64,000 nucleotides of DNA from Stomoxys calcitrans (GCF_963082655.1 NC_081554.1:49803250-49867249); one strand, 5' to 3'; shown: positions 33,079-46,300, counted from the first letter of the stretch. The notes: generated by a model not told the origin, from the letters alone. Program-made: numbers and translations.

Positions 33079-33975
33079 CTAGCACATCCTCCTGCAGAGA
33101 CAAAGAAGGAAATCTGGTAACTGACACAGATAACATGCTGAGGATATGGAAAGAATATTTTACCCAACTGCTAGTGTCCGATGTTGGCGCCGAAGCAGGC
33201 ACATCCTCCTGCAGAGATAATGAAGGAAATCTGGTAACTGACACGGATAACATGCTAAGGATATGGAAAGAACATTTTAACCAACTGCTAGTGTCCGACT
33301 TGGCGGCGAAGAGGATACCGCAGAACCAATCCCTGATGATGGTATAGAATGTTTACCTCCTAGTCAGAATGAGGTCCAAATAGCAGTGACCCGACTAAAG
33401 AACAACAAGGTAGCAGGAGCCGACGGGTTACCCGCTGAATTATTTAAGACCGGAGGCGACAATCTGATAAGGCGTAGGCATCAGCTCATCAGCGCAATCT
33501 GGCTAGAAGAACGCATACCTGATGATTGGAAACTCAGCATACGATGTCCCGTACACAAGCAAGGAGAAATGGCGGAATGTGCCAACTACAGAGGAATAAG
33601 TCTCCTCCCCATCGCATACAAGATACTCTCGAGCGTACTGTGTGAAAGACTAAAACCTAAAGTCAATGAGATAATTGGGCCCTATCAATGCGGCTTTAGA
33701 CCTGGTAAATCCACCCTAGGCCAGATATTCACACTGCGCCAAATCCTGGAAAAGACCCGAGAAGGACAAACCAACTCCTACCATCTCTTTGTTGACTACA
33801 AAGCCGCCTTCGATACTCCTTTACGTTCAAAGGTATTTCAAGTCATGTCTGAGTTTGGTATCCCTGCAAAATTAATAAGACTCTGAAAGGATGAAACTTG
33901 CTGATACGCGTTCCTCAGTACGAATAGGAAAGAATCTCTCCGAACCATTTAAGACCAAACGAGGTTTCAGACAAG
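33079..33975 (+). pseudogene. RTE/R1-like reverse transcriptase fragment with internal duplication
   Basis: It contains DNMLRIWKEHFNQLLVSD twice (33134-33180 and 33251-33297; about 115-bp tandem duplication). An open stretch with NNKVAGADGLPAELFKTGG, WKLSIRCPVHKQGE, ANYRGISLLPIAYKIL, YQCGFRPGKSTLGQIF and FVDYKAAFD follows. It continues after a stop with KTKRGFRQGD and is cut at 33976 by a DINE-like module before the YADD motif. It is non-functional by truncation. Confidence 0.85.
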
Positions 33976-34780
33976 GAGACAGGTATATACGGCAGCTATA
34001 TCAGGTTATGGACCGATTTCAATCATACTTACCACAATTGTTAAAAGTCATAACAAAACACCCTATGCAAAATTTCAGCTAAATCGGATAATAACTGCGC
34101 CCTTTAGAGGCTCAAGAAGTCAAGATCCCAGATCGGTTTATATAGAAGCTATATCGAGCTATGGATCGATTTTAACCATACTTAGTAGAATTGTTGGAAG
34201 TCATAACAAAACACGCCGTGCAAAATTTCAGCCAAATCGGATAGGTATTGCTCCTTGTAGAGGCTCAAGAAATCAAGCCCCAGATCGGATTATACGGCAG
34301 CTATATCAGGTTATGGACCGATTTGAATCATACTTACCACAATTGTTAAAAGTCATAACAAAAAACCCTATGCAAATTTTCAGCTAAATCGGAGAATAAC
34401 TGCGCCCTCTAGTGGCGCAAGAAGTCAAGATCCCAGATCGGCTTATATGGCAGCTATATCAGGTTATGGACCGATTTGAACCATACTCAGTAGTATTTTT
34501 CGAAGTCATAACAAACATGCCATGCAAAATTTCAGCAAAATCGGATAGTAATTGCTCCCTGTATCAAGAAATCAAGCCCCGGATTGGTTTATATGACAGC
34601 TATACCAGGTTATGGACCGATTTGAACCATACTTAGCGCAGTTGTTGAAAGTGATGTCAAAACACCACGTGCAGAACTTTAGCCAAATCGCACGAAAATT
34701 GCGCCCTCTAGAGGCTAAAGAAGTCAAGATCCAATATCGGTTTATATGGCAGCTAGAGTTTGTTTTTGCGAATCAGAAAG
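33976..34780 (+). mobile_element. DINE-like A-type module block
   Basis: Five or so modules (GGCAGCTATATCAGGTTATG, ACCGATTTGAA, CAGCTAAATCGGA) occur without recognisable terminus, inserted into the reverse-transcriptase fragment. Confidence 0.62.
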
Positions 34781-35625
34781 GTAATATTTTTATACCCACC
34801 ACCGAAGGATGGAGGTACATTCATTTTGTCATTCCGTTTGCAACACATCGAAATGTACATATCCGACCCTATAAGATATATATAGTCTTGATCAGCGTAA
34901 AAATCTACGACGATCTGGCCATGCCCGTCCGTCTGTCTGTTGAAATCACGCTAAAGTCTTTAAAAATAGAGATATTGAGCTGAAACTTTGCACTGATTCT
35001 TTTTTTGTCCATAAGCAGGTTACGTTCGAAGATGGGCTATATCGGACTATATCTTGATATAGGCCCAATATAGACCGATGCACCGATTTAGGGTCTTAGG
35101 CCCATCAAAGGCACATTTATTATCCGATTTTGCTGAAATTTGAGACAGTGAGTTGCGTTAGGCCACTCGATATCTTTCTTTAATTTGGCCCAGATTGGTC
35201 CAGATTTGGATATAGCTGCTATATAGACCGATCTCTCGATTTAAGGTTTTGGGCCCACCAAACATTTATTGTCCACTGTTGCAGAAATTTGAGACTGTGA
35301 GTTGTCCACTCGATATCTTTCTTTAATTTGCCCCAGATCGGTCCAGATTTAGATATAGCTGCCATATAGACCGATCTCTCGATTTAAGGTTTTGGGCCCA
35401 CAAAAGGCGCATTAATTGTCCACTGTCGCAGAAATTTGGAACAGTCAGTTGTGTTGGGCCTTTCGAAATTCCTCTTCAATTTGGCCCAGATCGGTTCAGA
35501 TTTGGATATAGCTGCCATATAGACCGATCTCTCGATTTGAGGTTTTGGGGCCATAAAAGTCGCATTTATTGTCTGATTTCGCCGAAATTTGGGACAGTGA
35601 GTTGTGTTGGGCTCATCCACCTTTT
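34781..35625 (+). mobile_element. DINE-1-like element, core plus B-type modules
   Basis: The core (ACCCACCACCGAAGGATGGA, GATCTGGCCATGCCCGTCC, TCACGCTAAAGTCTT) is followed by modules with GCCATATAGACCGATCTCTC. The right terminus is missing; it runs into the ~120-bp family. Confidence 0.65.
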
Positions 35626-35940
35626 GGGGTATGCGACAGCTACTCAGTGACTTGGCCCTGATAATATATGTAATAGATTCATGTTCTACTTTAAAATACC
35701 TTTTATTTGAGACCCGTATTGCAATGGTCAGCAAAAACGTCCTATTTGCCGGGTGTTATTGGGGTGGGGTCGCTCCATAGACACTTTTCCCAAAATGTAA
35801 ATATCTATATATTTGTGTTCTGCTCCCAAAGATCTTTCATTTGAGCTTCATATTGCTATGGTCGGTAAAATTGACCTTTTTCGGAGGTGTTTTGGGGGAG
35901 TGGCGCATATAGACCAAACTGAAGATGTTTGAGAGTGAAA
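35626..35940 (-). repeat. Helitron-like ~120-bp modules, reverse
   Basis: CTTTCATTTGAGCTTCATATTGC and GGTGTTTTGGGGGAGTGG blocks are the reverse complement of the family at 10.0-12.3 kb. Confidence 0.55.
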
Positions 35941-36750
35941 CAAAACACGAGACGTGCATGAGCTGTTTATACTAGTGTTGTCAAAAAAGATAATAGCTAA
36001 AAACTCACCCTTTATATAATGCGTTCTTCTTTGGACGTAAAAAGTGAATGTTGAAAATTTCTTAAAAAAAACTCCGAATCAGAAAGAATTTCAATTTTAC
36101 AGTAGTGGCGTACACTACAATACATGTCGTAACAACAATATGAGTGCCTGAAAATATGCTATACTTTTAGCTTTGCTAAATGTCTCTTATAAGAGTGATG
36201 GCGTATTCATTTCACCCTATACCATGTTAGTAAACATACTTTGCACTGCTTACCTTTATTCTTCTTTCATACAAAATTAAAAAAATTGTTTATATATTTT
36301 TATTATTTCAAAAAAATGTTTTTTACGAAAAGTTTTAAAATAATTTAGTTGTCATTTAGCATAAGTATTTTGAAAATATTTGATTTATGAGAACCAATCG
36401 AGTATGTGTAGAAAATTATGGAATGAATGAAATTTCTAAAACGATGGACCAATCTTAAGATTGATTAAAAGGCGGCGGCAAAATTTAATGAAAAACGAAG
36501 GGTTTGGGAATAGGCAAAATTAAATCATACTATATAACAATTAAAAATTGAGAATTTGACCAAATTTTCAAGTTTTGTTAATATGTTTAAAAATAAAGCA
36601 AGGAATTTGATTAGTAAAGGAAAATTAAAATAAGAACATGTCCGTGGGAAGTAATATATGTTGAATAAAGGGGGAATAAAAGACAGGAGATGTCTCTATT
36701 AAAGATAAAGTATTGAATGTCGAACAATTGTATCCTATTTGTGGTCTAAC
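35941..36750. other. AT-rich spacer, no gene seen
   Basis: About 800 bp with no coding island, splice-bounded exon or recognised repeat. Confidence 0.4.
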
Positions 36751-37280
36751 GAAATTTTCATGAGGGGAAAGATTTAATGGGAATTTGTCCGAGGATCAAA
36801 TTTTTGTGAAGCTTTCTCTTAAGACAACATTTTGATGGAAGTTTTTCAGAGACAAAATTTTAATGATATATTTGATCACTTTCCCCTGAAGCAAAAAAAA
36901 AAAACCAAATTTTTTTGAAATTTTCTCTTTAAAGACAAAAAAAAATTCTGTAAAGTCAAATTTTCTAAGAAATTTTCTCTAATGACAAAATTTCTAAAAA
37001 GTTTTCTGTAAAAGCAAAATTTTAAAAAAATTTCTCTAAAGACAACATTTCTAAGAAATTTTCTCTAAACATATTTTTTCTTAGAAATTTTTTCTAAAGA
37101 AAAGTTTCTATGAAATTTTCTCTAAAGAAAAAATTTCCATGAAATTTTCTATAAAGAAAAAATTTCTATGAAATTTTCTATAAAGAAAAAATTTTTAAAA
37201 AAAATTGTCTAAAGGCAAAATTTCGTAGAAATTTTCGTTAAAGACAAAATTTTTAAAATTTTTTTTCTAAAATCAAAACA
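36751..37280 (-). repeat. Degenerate reverse-oriented copies of the 29-bp repeat
   Basis: Imperfect units of AATTTTCTCTAAAGACAAAA and TTTCTAAGAAATTTTCTC occur in tandem with variable spacing. This is the reverse complement of the 516-2812 satellite unit, with many substitutions and poly-A expansions. Further single degraded units appear near 39165-39330 and 45660-45740. Confidence 0.7.
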
Positions 37281-38335
37281 GTTCCGAATATAGCCCCTTG
37301 AGGCCTGCGCCGCCAGGGTCGCGCTTAGGCTGAGGGAGCTCCGCCTGCTGAAGGAGGATGTTTGAGGCCACAGTTCAATTCATGGTGTTTTGGATGCGGA
37401 GGGTATACCGAGGTGGATCTCCAACTACATGGCACCAGTGCCGACTGGAGTGAGGGCATTCGTGATTCGATTTCCTGATTTCCTGAGAGGGACGAATGGA
37501 GGGCGTATGGTGTACTTGAGGAGGATGAGACCTCGATCTACACAGATGGCTCCAAGATGCAGGCAGGGGCTGGATTAGGGGTCTACTCTGACGCACACAA
37601 TATCAGTATGCCTCTGAGACTGCCTTGCGAGTGTACGGTCTTTCAGGCAGAGGTCTGTGCCATTGCAGTGGCCGCAAGAGAAATTCTTGTAAGGGACTTA
37701 TCGTCCTCAAAATTTTTGTGGACAGTATGGCGGCGCTCAAGGCCTTGGGATCGAGAATGGTGAGGTCGAGATGAGTGGCGGATTGTTTGGAGTCCCTGGA
37801 TAGGCTCCGTGCCCACGATGTGACGCTGACATTGGTTTCTGGGCATAAGGGGATTCCAGGAAATGAGAAGGCGGACGAGTGCGCCAGAAGGGCTTCGTCT
37901 GCGCCGGGCGGGCCAGTCATCGGTCTTGCCTACGTGCCATTTGTGGATCTACAGAACACAGTAGAGGGTATGGCCAGGACGGCGTCGGTGGCGAGGTGGG
38001 ACTTGGTGGCTGGACTGTTGCCGTACTGCAAAGGCGCTATGGCTATCGACCAGAGTTGGACCATCGATAGGCGGTCGGTAAGAACCTTGACAGGGATCAT
38101 AACCGGACATTGTGCCATAGGCCGCATGGCGACGAGCATGGAGATACCGCACAATGACTTCTGTAGGAGTTCTGAGGACGAGACTATTCAGCATTTGCTG
38201 TGTTCTTGGCCGGGTCTGCAGAGACGTAGGTCAAAGACGTGGATCAAAGCTAGAAGACTGAGATCTGTTTTAGACTGCCTGGCCATAATACGGTCCTGCA
38301 GGCGGAGATCCGGGCGATCATGGAATCCGTGAGTG
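37281..38335 (+). pseudogene. I/LOA-type LINE fragment: RNase H and C-terminal zinc-knuckle region
   Basis: It contains GAGLGVYSD, ECTVFQAEVCAIAVAAREIL, a frameshifted FVDSMAALKALGS, then LVSGHKGIPGNEKADECARR (RNase H with its GNExAD). C-terminal FCRSSEDETIQHLLCSWPGL follows, where the first Cys of the usual CxxC is followed by SS. It is GC-rich compared with its surroundings. Stops and frameshifts separate the parts, and no reverse transcriptase is attached. Confidence 0.82.
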
Positions 38336-39147
38336 GTGTGGTGTTAACGCAAGGATGTCGAGTGTGAGCATCTTTATCGACAGTAAAATTGCCATAAGGT
38401 CAATTAAGGTCAATAACAACCAGGACGGTAAGGTCACGAACAGTCTTGCAGTGTAAGAAGGAGAGTAACGCCTTCTCTGAGGTTGGCAAAATCCGCATCG
38501 TTTGGGTGCCGGGCCATAAGAGAGTAAGGGGAAATGAAAGGGCAGACGATTTGGCAGTGAAGGCCAGAGGACTGCGGTCAATAAATTTGGTTAACGCGAA
38601 GGCTTCCGGGTCGACGCAGTCCAATTTAAGGTAGTGGGCGATGAATGCGCATGCAACATTGTGCAACAGCGAAACGGTCGGTAGGACGACGAAAATCCTA
38701 TGGGGTTCCAGATCGCTAGAAGACGAGGCTATTACTGAAAGGTAGCAAGAAGGAGGTCAGTATAGCTATTGGTATCATAACGGGACATATAGGACTACGA
38801 GCTCACTTATGTAAAATCCGTGCGGCAAGTATAGGGCATGCGGGGAAGATGATCAGGCGTTGGAGCATTTCCTTTGTCATTACCCGGCTTTCGCGTCTAA
38901 CAGATACCGGTACTAAGGTGGGGACACAATACCAGACATGAACCAACTTAGGGGAGTGGTGTTGAAAACACCAAAGGATTTGGTAAGTAGGACGGAATTC
39001 CTAACTAAAAATTTTCTTTTTAGAGGTTTCTCTATAGTTTTTAGAGCGTACAGCAAGCCGATTACTGGTTTAGGTGTATGTCCATAGTGGCAAGGGGCGG
39101 CTTAATATCTGCACCCTCTTTTCAACCTAACCTAACCTAGCATACTC
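38336..39147 (+). pseudogene. Second I/LOA-type LINE fragment with 3' end
   Basis: RNase H pieces (SIFIDSKIAIRS, KIRIVWVPGHKRVRGNERAD) lead to a degraded C-terminal region and an apparent 3' terminus with CCTAACCTAACCTA at about 39126-39139. The same 3' region occurs in reverse at 48.8-49.6 kb. It is nonfunctional. Confidence 0.78.
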
Positions 39148-40120
39148 CAAATATTGTAATGATAGTTTCTTTAAAAAAATTATAAAATTTTGTTAGAATT
39201 TCTTCTAAAGAAATATCTACTAAAAGCAAAATTTTTAAATTTTTTTTTTTTAAAGAGAAAATTTTAATGGAAATTTCTGTATAGACAATACTTTAATCAA
39301 ATTTTGTTCAAAGGTTAAATACCAATGAAAATTTGTCTTTCGGTAACAATGTTTATTAAAGTAAAATGGGATGGGCAAAAAACAAAAGAAACCGGTAAAC
39401 TTCGCTAAAATTTATAAAATTAAAATTATTTTAAGGAATCGAAAGTATATTCAGCCTGAAAATCATAAACCCGGTTTTCAAAGAGCCATTTGTTTACCCT
39501 TAGGAAAAATCCATGATTTGTGTGTTTCTTCTTGTAGATGAATATTGAAAAACTTACACCTATGTTTGTTACTATAGCTAAGATTAATATCACTTACAAA
39601 AAGATTTTAGCAAAAAGTTTCGAGCATTAATAGTGGAGCAGAAGCAATTGCTGTCTCATGACTTTGTTTTTAATTCTTAAAGAACCATTTTAGCCAAGTC
39701 ATTCAAAAAAAGAATATTCTTCCTTTGATTTTATTTCATTTTGATTTAATCATTTTCTCTTTACTTATCATATCATTCATGCGAAATATTTCAATTAGTT
39801 TTATTATAACCTTTATCTAACTAAAAATTAAATCTAAGAATACCTAAGCTAGTTAACTGTCTGAGTGAGTGTGTATGTGTTTATGTTTGGGTGCTTGCAT
39901 GTATTGTGTGGGTGTAGGTGTGGGTGTGTATGTGTTGTGTTATTTAAACAAACAAAAAAAAAAAACAAATGCCAATTTGAAATAAATTAAAAGCATATCA
40001 TGAGAATACTTAAAAAATCTAAGACCTCTTAGGTTTACTAGACTATAAGGGAGGGGGAGAGAGAGGATTTTATCTAACACCCAGCCGTTGTTGAGTTTAC
40101 TGCATTCGGCCTCTGGGCCT
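39148..40120. other. 3' flank of the dehydrogenase gene
   Basis: AT-rich sequence with a GT-rich microsatellite at about 39865-39940 and poly-A at about 39955. It probably includes the dehydrogenase 3' UTR. No other coding region is seen. Confidence 0.4.
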
Positions 40121-40376
40121 TTACAATACTCTCTCGCCCAGCGAGGGTGATCGTTTTATGAGCAATGTTCCAGCTTTAGTCATAGATGTGGCATCCTTGT
40201 AGGCTGCCGAAATATCTGTAATTAACGCTGAGGTAGGTGTTGCAGTCATCACCGCATTTTTGGCTGAAGACACTTTTTTGTACACACTCAACAGAGACTT
40301 TTGGGCCAAGCCATGTGGTGAGGCATCGGGCACTAAACGCTTGAGCAGACCTCCAACACAGCCCCAAGGGAAAGTC
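40121..40376 (-). CDS. SDR terminal exon
   Basis: After a TTTTCCAG acceptor it encodes [21 protein letters not shown] through SLGERVL and TAA at 40121-40123. The segment after about [17 protein letters not shown] is polar, Ala/Thr/Ser/Lys-rich and not part of the SDR fold. Confidence 0.85.
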
Positions 40377-43300
40377 CTGGAAAATGCGAGAAGACAATTA
40401 CCAAATATTAAGACTGGAACATTTCAAATACATAGATCTACTTACCATTTAAAGGATAGTAAGAATTTACAGTAACCGGGAATTATGGCAATCTTTTCAT
40501 TTTTCTTTATGGCTTGAATGACACGATCAGCAACATCGTTGGCATTTAAAGTAGGCACCCATCTGTAAATGTGTATGAATGGTGAGTGATATGTAGATAT
40601 TCAATATAGTTAAATAAATGTAAGGGAAATATCTGTATTTGTTTAATTAGATAGTGATGTATTTCCTAAAGAAATTGCTCAAATTTTTAGTTTACAAATG
40701 AAAAAAAAAAAAAAAAAAATTTAAAAAGGCATTAAGTTCGGCCGGGTCGAACTTTGGATACCCACCATCGAGTATATATGTAAACTCCCTTTCGTCACAA
40801 TCCGGTCAAAATTGGATATCTTATGCACCCAAATTCGGCACGGACATTGAGTGGTCTAATAAATATAAGTCACTGTTGAATTTTGTATTTCAAATTTCAA
40901 CAAAATCGGGTAATAAACGAAGCTTTTATGAGCTTCAGACCCTTAACCGGCATATCGGTCTATATGTCATATAGACCGAGTCTGAAGCTCATAAAAGCTT
41001 TATTTATTACCCGATTTTGTTGAAATTTAAATACAGTCCGATCTTTACCATATTTGTGTAGGTTGGCGGGTGGCGTGAAACTACTCACTGTTTAAAATTT
41101 CAGCGAAATTGGACAAAAAACAAGTAAAAGCTTGCTAAGTTCGGCCGGCCGAATCTTATATACCCTCCACCATGGAGCGCATTTGTCGAGTTCTTTTCCC
41201 GGCATCTCTTCTTAGGCAATAAATATAAGAAAAGATTTGCACTGCAATTAGAGCGATATCAAGATATGATCCGGTATAGACCACAATTAAATTATATGTT
41301 GGAGACCTGTGTAAAATGTCAGCCAATTCGAATAAGAATTGCACCATTTGGGGGCTCAAGAAGTAAAATAGAGAGATCGATTTATGTGGAAGCTGTATCG
41401 GGCTATAGACCGATTCAGACCATAATAAACACGTATATTAATGGTCATGAGAGGATCCGTCGTACAAAATTTCAGCCAAATCGGATAGGAATTACGTCCT
41501 CTAGAAGCTCAAGAATTCAAGATCCCAGATCGGCTTTTATGGCAGCTGTATCAGGTTATGAACCGATTTGAACCTTATTTGACACAGTTGTTGAAAGTAA
41601 GAATAAAATACGTCATGCAAAATTTCAGCCAAATCGGATAGGAATTACGTCCTCTAGAAGCTCAAGGAGTCAAGTCCCCAGATCGGTTTATATGGCAACT
41701 ATATCAGGTTATGAACCGATTTGAACCATACTTGGCACAGTTGTTGGATATCATAAAAAAACACGTCGTGCAAAATTTCATTCCAATCGGATAAGAATTG
41801 CGCTCTCTAGAGGCTCAAGAAGTCAAGACCCAAAATCGGTTTATATGGAAGCTATATCAAAACATGGACCGATATGGCCCATTTGCAATACCAACCGACC
41901 TACACTAATAAAAAGTATTTGTGCAAAATTTCAAGCGGCTAGCTTTACTCCTTCGGAAGTTAGCGTGCTTTCGACAGACAGACGGACGGACATGGCTAGA
42001 TCGACATAAAATGTCGCGACGAAATTACAATAGTATACCCCCCATCCTATGGTGGAGGGTATAAAAAGGCTCTAAGTTCGGACGGGCCGAACTTTGGATA
42101 CCCACCACCTCGCATATATATGTAAATCCCCTTTCGGTGAAAATTGGATAACTGATGATGACTGATGAAAATTGGTCTGAAGCTTCCCTTTGTCGGCAGA
42201 TCGGTCTATATGGCAGTTATATCTAAATATAGTCCGATCTGAATCATATTTGGGTCCTATGTTGGGAGGTGTAAAACTACTCACTGTTTCAATTTTCAGC
42301 GAAATCGGTTTAAAATAAACCGAAAGCTTTGATGGGCTTCAGACCCTTTATCGGCAGATCGGTCAATATGACAGCTATATAAAAATATAGTCCGATCTGA
42401 ACCATACTTGGGTCAGATGTCAGGAAGCCTTAAACTACTCGCTGTTTAAAATTTCAGCGAAATCGGATAATAAAAAATGTATGGGCATTAGACCCTTTAT
42501 CGGCAGATCGGCCTATATGACAACTATATCTAAATATATTCCGATCTGAACCATATTTGGGTCAGACGTCGGGTGGCCTTAATCTACTCGCTGCTTCAAA
42601 TTTCAGCAAAATCGGGTAATAAATAAAGCTTTTATGAGCTTCAGATCCTTTATCGGCAGGTCAGTCTATATAGCAGCTATATCCAAATATGGCCCGATTT
42701 GGCCCGTTCAGGAACTTAACCAGCGTGCATCAAAAATATCAAATTTCAGCTCCATATCTCAATTTTTGAAGGCTGTAGAGTGATTACAACAGACGGACGG
42801 ACAGACGGATAGACGGAGAGACACATGGACATCCTTAAATCGTCTTAGAATTTTACGACGATCCGAAATATATATACTTTGTAGGGTCGGAAATTGATAT
42901 TGCAAACGGAATCGATGTTGCAAACGGAATGACTAAACGAATATGCCCCTTATCCTACGGTGGTGGATATAACAAATAAAAGCATGCTGAGTTCGGCCGG
43001 GCCGAATCTTGGGAACACAACACCATAGATTCCGCTAAAAATTTATACAAAATTAATTTGGTTGAAGAGCATAATTATACCCTCCACCATAGGATCGGGG
43101 TATACTAATTTCGTCATTCTGTTTGTAACACCTCGAAATATTCGTCTGAGACCCCACAAAGTCGATCTAGCCATGTCCGTCCGTCCGTCTTTCTGTCGAA
43201 AGCACGCTAACTTTCAAAGGAATAAAGCTAGCCGCTTGAAATTTTGCACAAATACTTTTTTTAGTGTAGGTCGGTTGGGATTGTAAACAGCTCTCATATA

Positions 43301-46300
43301 AACCGATCTTGGGACTTGACCTCTTGAGCCTCTAGACGGCGCATTTCTTGTCTGATTTGACTGAAAAATTGCACGTGGTGTTTTGGTTTTTGATATAGCT
43401 GCCATATAGACCGATCTCTCGATATATGGTTTTGGCCCATAAAAGACGCATTTATTGTCCGATTTCGCCTAAATTTGGGAAAGTGAGTTGTATTAAGTTC
43501 CTCGACGACTTTCTGCAATTTGGCCCAGATCGGTAAAGATTTGGATATAGCTGCCATATAGACCGAACTCTTGATTTAAGGTCTTGGGCCCATAAAAGGC
43601 GTATTTATTGCCCGATATCCCCGACATTTGGGACAGTAAGTTGTATTAGGCCTGTCGACATCTTTTTGCAATTTGGCCCAGATCGGTCCAGATTTGGATA
43701 TAGCTGCCATATAGACCGATCTCTCAATTTAAGGTCTTAGGCCCATAAAAGGCGCGTTTATTGGCCAATCTCTGCGAAACTTGGGACAGGGAGTTGTGTT
43801 AGGACCTTCGACATCCTTGTTCAATTTGGCCTAGATCGGTCCAGATTTGGATATAGCTGCCATATAGACCGATCTCTCAATTTAAGTTTCGGGGCCATAA
43901 AAGGCGCATTTATTGTCCGAGTTCGCCGCAATTTGGGACAGTGAGTTGTGTTAGACCACTCGACATCCTTCTTGAATGTAGCTCAGATCGGTCCAGGCTT
44001 GGATATAGCTGTCATATAGACCGATCCGCCGACTGAAAAATTGCGCGTGGTGTTTTGGTATCATTTCAACAACTGTGCTAAGTATGGTTCAAATCGGTCC
44101 ATGTTTTGATATAGCTGCCATATAGACCGATCTCTCGATATAAGGTTTTGGGCCCATAAAAGGCGAATTATTGTCAGTGAGTTGTATTAGGTTCCTCGAC
44201 GACTTTCTGCAATTTGTCCCAGATCTGTCCAGATTTGGATATAACTGCCATATAGACCGATCTTTCGATTTAAGGCTTTGGGCCCATAAAAGGCGAATTT
44301 ATTGTCCGATGTCGCCGAAAATTGGGACAGTGAGTTGCGTTATGCCCCACTGCAATTTCGCCTAGATCGGTCCACATTTGGATATAGCTGCCATATAGAC
44401 CGATCTCTCGACTTATGGTTTTTGGGCCAAAAAGGCTTATTTATTGTCCGATTTCGCCGAAACTTAGGACAGTGAGTTGTGTTATGCCCCTCGAAATTTT
44501 TCTGCAATTTCGCCTAAATCGGTCCAGATTTGGATATAGCGGCCATATACACCGATCTCTCGATTTGATGTTTTGGGTCCATAAAAGTGGCATTTGTTGT
44601 CCGATTTCGTCGAAGTTTTGAACAGGGAGTTGTATTAGGCCCCTCGATATTTTTCTGCATATTGGCCCAGATCGGTCCAGATTTGGATATAGCTGCCATA
44701 TAGACCAAACTCTCGACTTAAGGCTTTTGGGCCATAAAAGGCTTATTTATTGTCCAATTTCGCCGAAACTTGGAACAGTGAGTTGTATTTGGCCCCATCC
44801 ATATCTTTCTGAAATTTGTCCCAGATCGGTCCAGATTTGGATATGGCTGCCATATAGACCGATCTCTCGATTTGAGGTTTTGGGCCCATAAAAGTGGCAT
44901 TTGTTGGCCGATTTCGTCGAAGTTTTGAACAGTGAGTTGTATTAGGCCCCTCGATATTTTTCTGCATTTTGGCCCATATCGGTCCAGATTTGGATATAGC
45001 TGCCATATAGACCGATCTCTCGATTTAAGGTTTTGGGCCCATAAAAGGCGCATTTATTGTCCAATTTCGCCAAAACTTGGGACAGTGGGTTGTATTAGGC
45101 CCCTCGATATCTTTCTGCAATTTGGTCCAGATCGGTCCAGATTTGGATATAGATGCCATATAGACCGATCTCTCGATTTAATGTTTTGGCCCCGTAAAAG
45201 GCGCATTTATTGTTCGATGTTGCTGAAATTTGGGACAGTGAGTTGAGTTAGGCCCGATCCAGATGTGGATATAGCTGCCTTTTAGAACAATCTTACGATT
45301 TAAAGTCCTGGCCCCATAAAAGGCGCATTTATAATCCAATTTCGTTAAAATTTGACTCTGTGACTTATGTTAGTCTTGTCCACATCCGTGTCGTCTATGG
45401 TTGGCTACTGTATTGCTACCAAAAAGACCAATATTTTGTTCTACAGAATTAAACAATGACTTGTACTTATAAAACCACTCAATGTCCGTGCCGAATTTGT
45501 TCCAAATCGGACCATATTTCGATATTGCTGCTATGGGGGCAAAAATTATGAATTTTTCACGGGATTATGACGAAAGGTGGTTTACATATATACCCGAGGT
45601 GATGGGTATCTAAAGTTTAGCATGGCTGAACTTAACGCCTTCTTACCTGTTAATTTTAATTAACTTTTCTCTAGTGGCAAAACTTTACTGAAGTTTTCTC
45701 CAAAGAAAGAGGTCAATGAGATATTTTCTAAGGACAAGATTTGAATGGCATTTTTCCCAAGATGGTATGTCAATGACATTGTACCTAACCAAATTTTTAG
45801 TAAGAAAAAATCCAATAAATCTTTATAATTTTTTAAAAAATATAAAAGGCAAAGTTTCTGTGTTTTATTCTTAATATAAAATTTCAATGAAACATTTTAC
45901 ATTGATCTATTGTTCATGTATATTATTATAAAAGATCAAGTGCGACCGCTTTAATTGCAGTTATGTGGTTGTTGGGTTTATTTAAATTCATAGTTTAAAT
46001 ATCATTAAAAACATAAACTCAGTCTATGAGTCCAAATATTCAAGGTGAAATATTAAATAGTAGGCAACCATAACTAATATTGACCGATTCGGATTATATT
46101 TGGCATATGTGACGAGAGGTCTAATAGAACACTTTATTTCATTGACATCGGATAAAATTTGCGTAATCTATGAGCTCCAGCAGTCTATAAGGCAAATTGC
46201 AATAGTCAAAGCCGCAAAAAATATTACTGCAGCATTTTCTAATACAATATCAACTTTGCAACCAGCTCTAATGAGTTACAACATAACATTTTCCAGCTAT

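Noticed and set aside
33386..33886. Functional reverse-transcriptase gene
   Set aside because: Open for 166 codons but truncated before the catalytic YADD and flanked by unrelated repeats, so a remnant.
37775..38332. Host RNase H gene
   Set aside because: The frame continues into a LINE-type C-terminal knuckle, and frameshifted upstream pieces belong to the same element. It is a decayed LINE.
44512..45260. Many 60-130 codon open frames on both strands in the module arrays (for example 2.85-3.43, 7.6-8.05, 8.8-9.24, 25.2-25.45, 43.2-45.25 kb)
   Set aside because: They repeat the same peptides ([26 protein letters not shown]) in many places and both orientations, matching the repeat units. 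No gene features or splice context.
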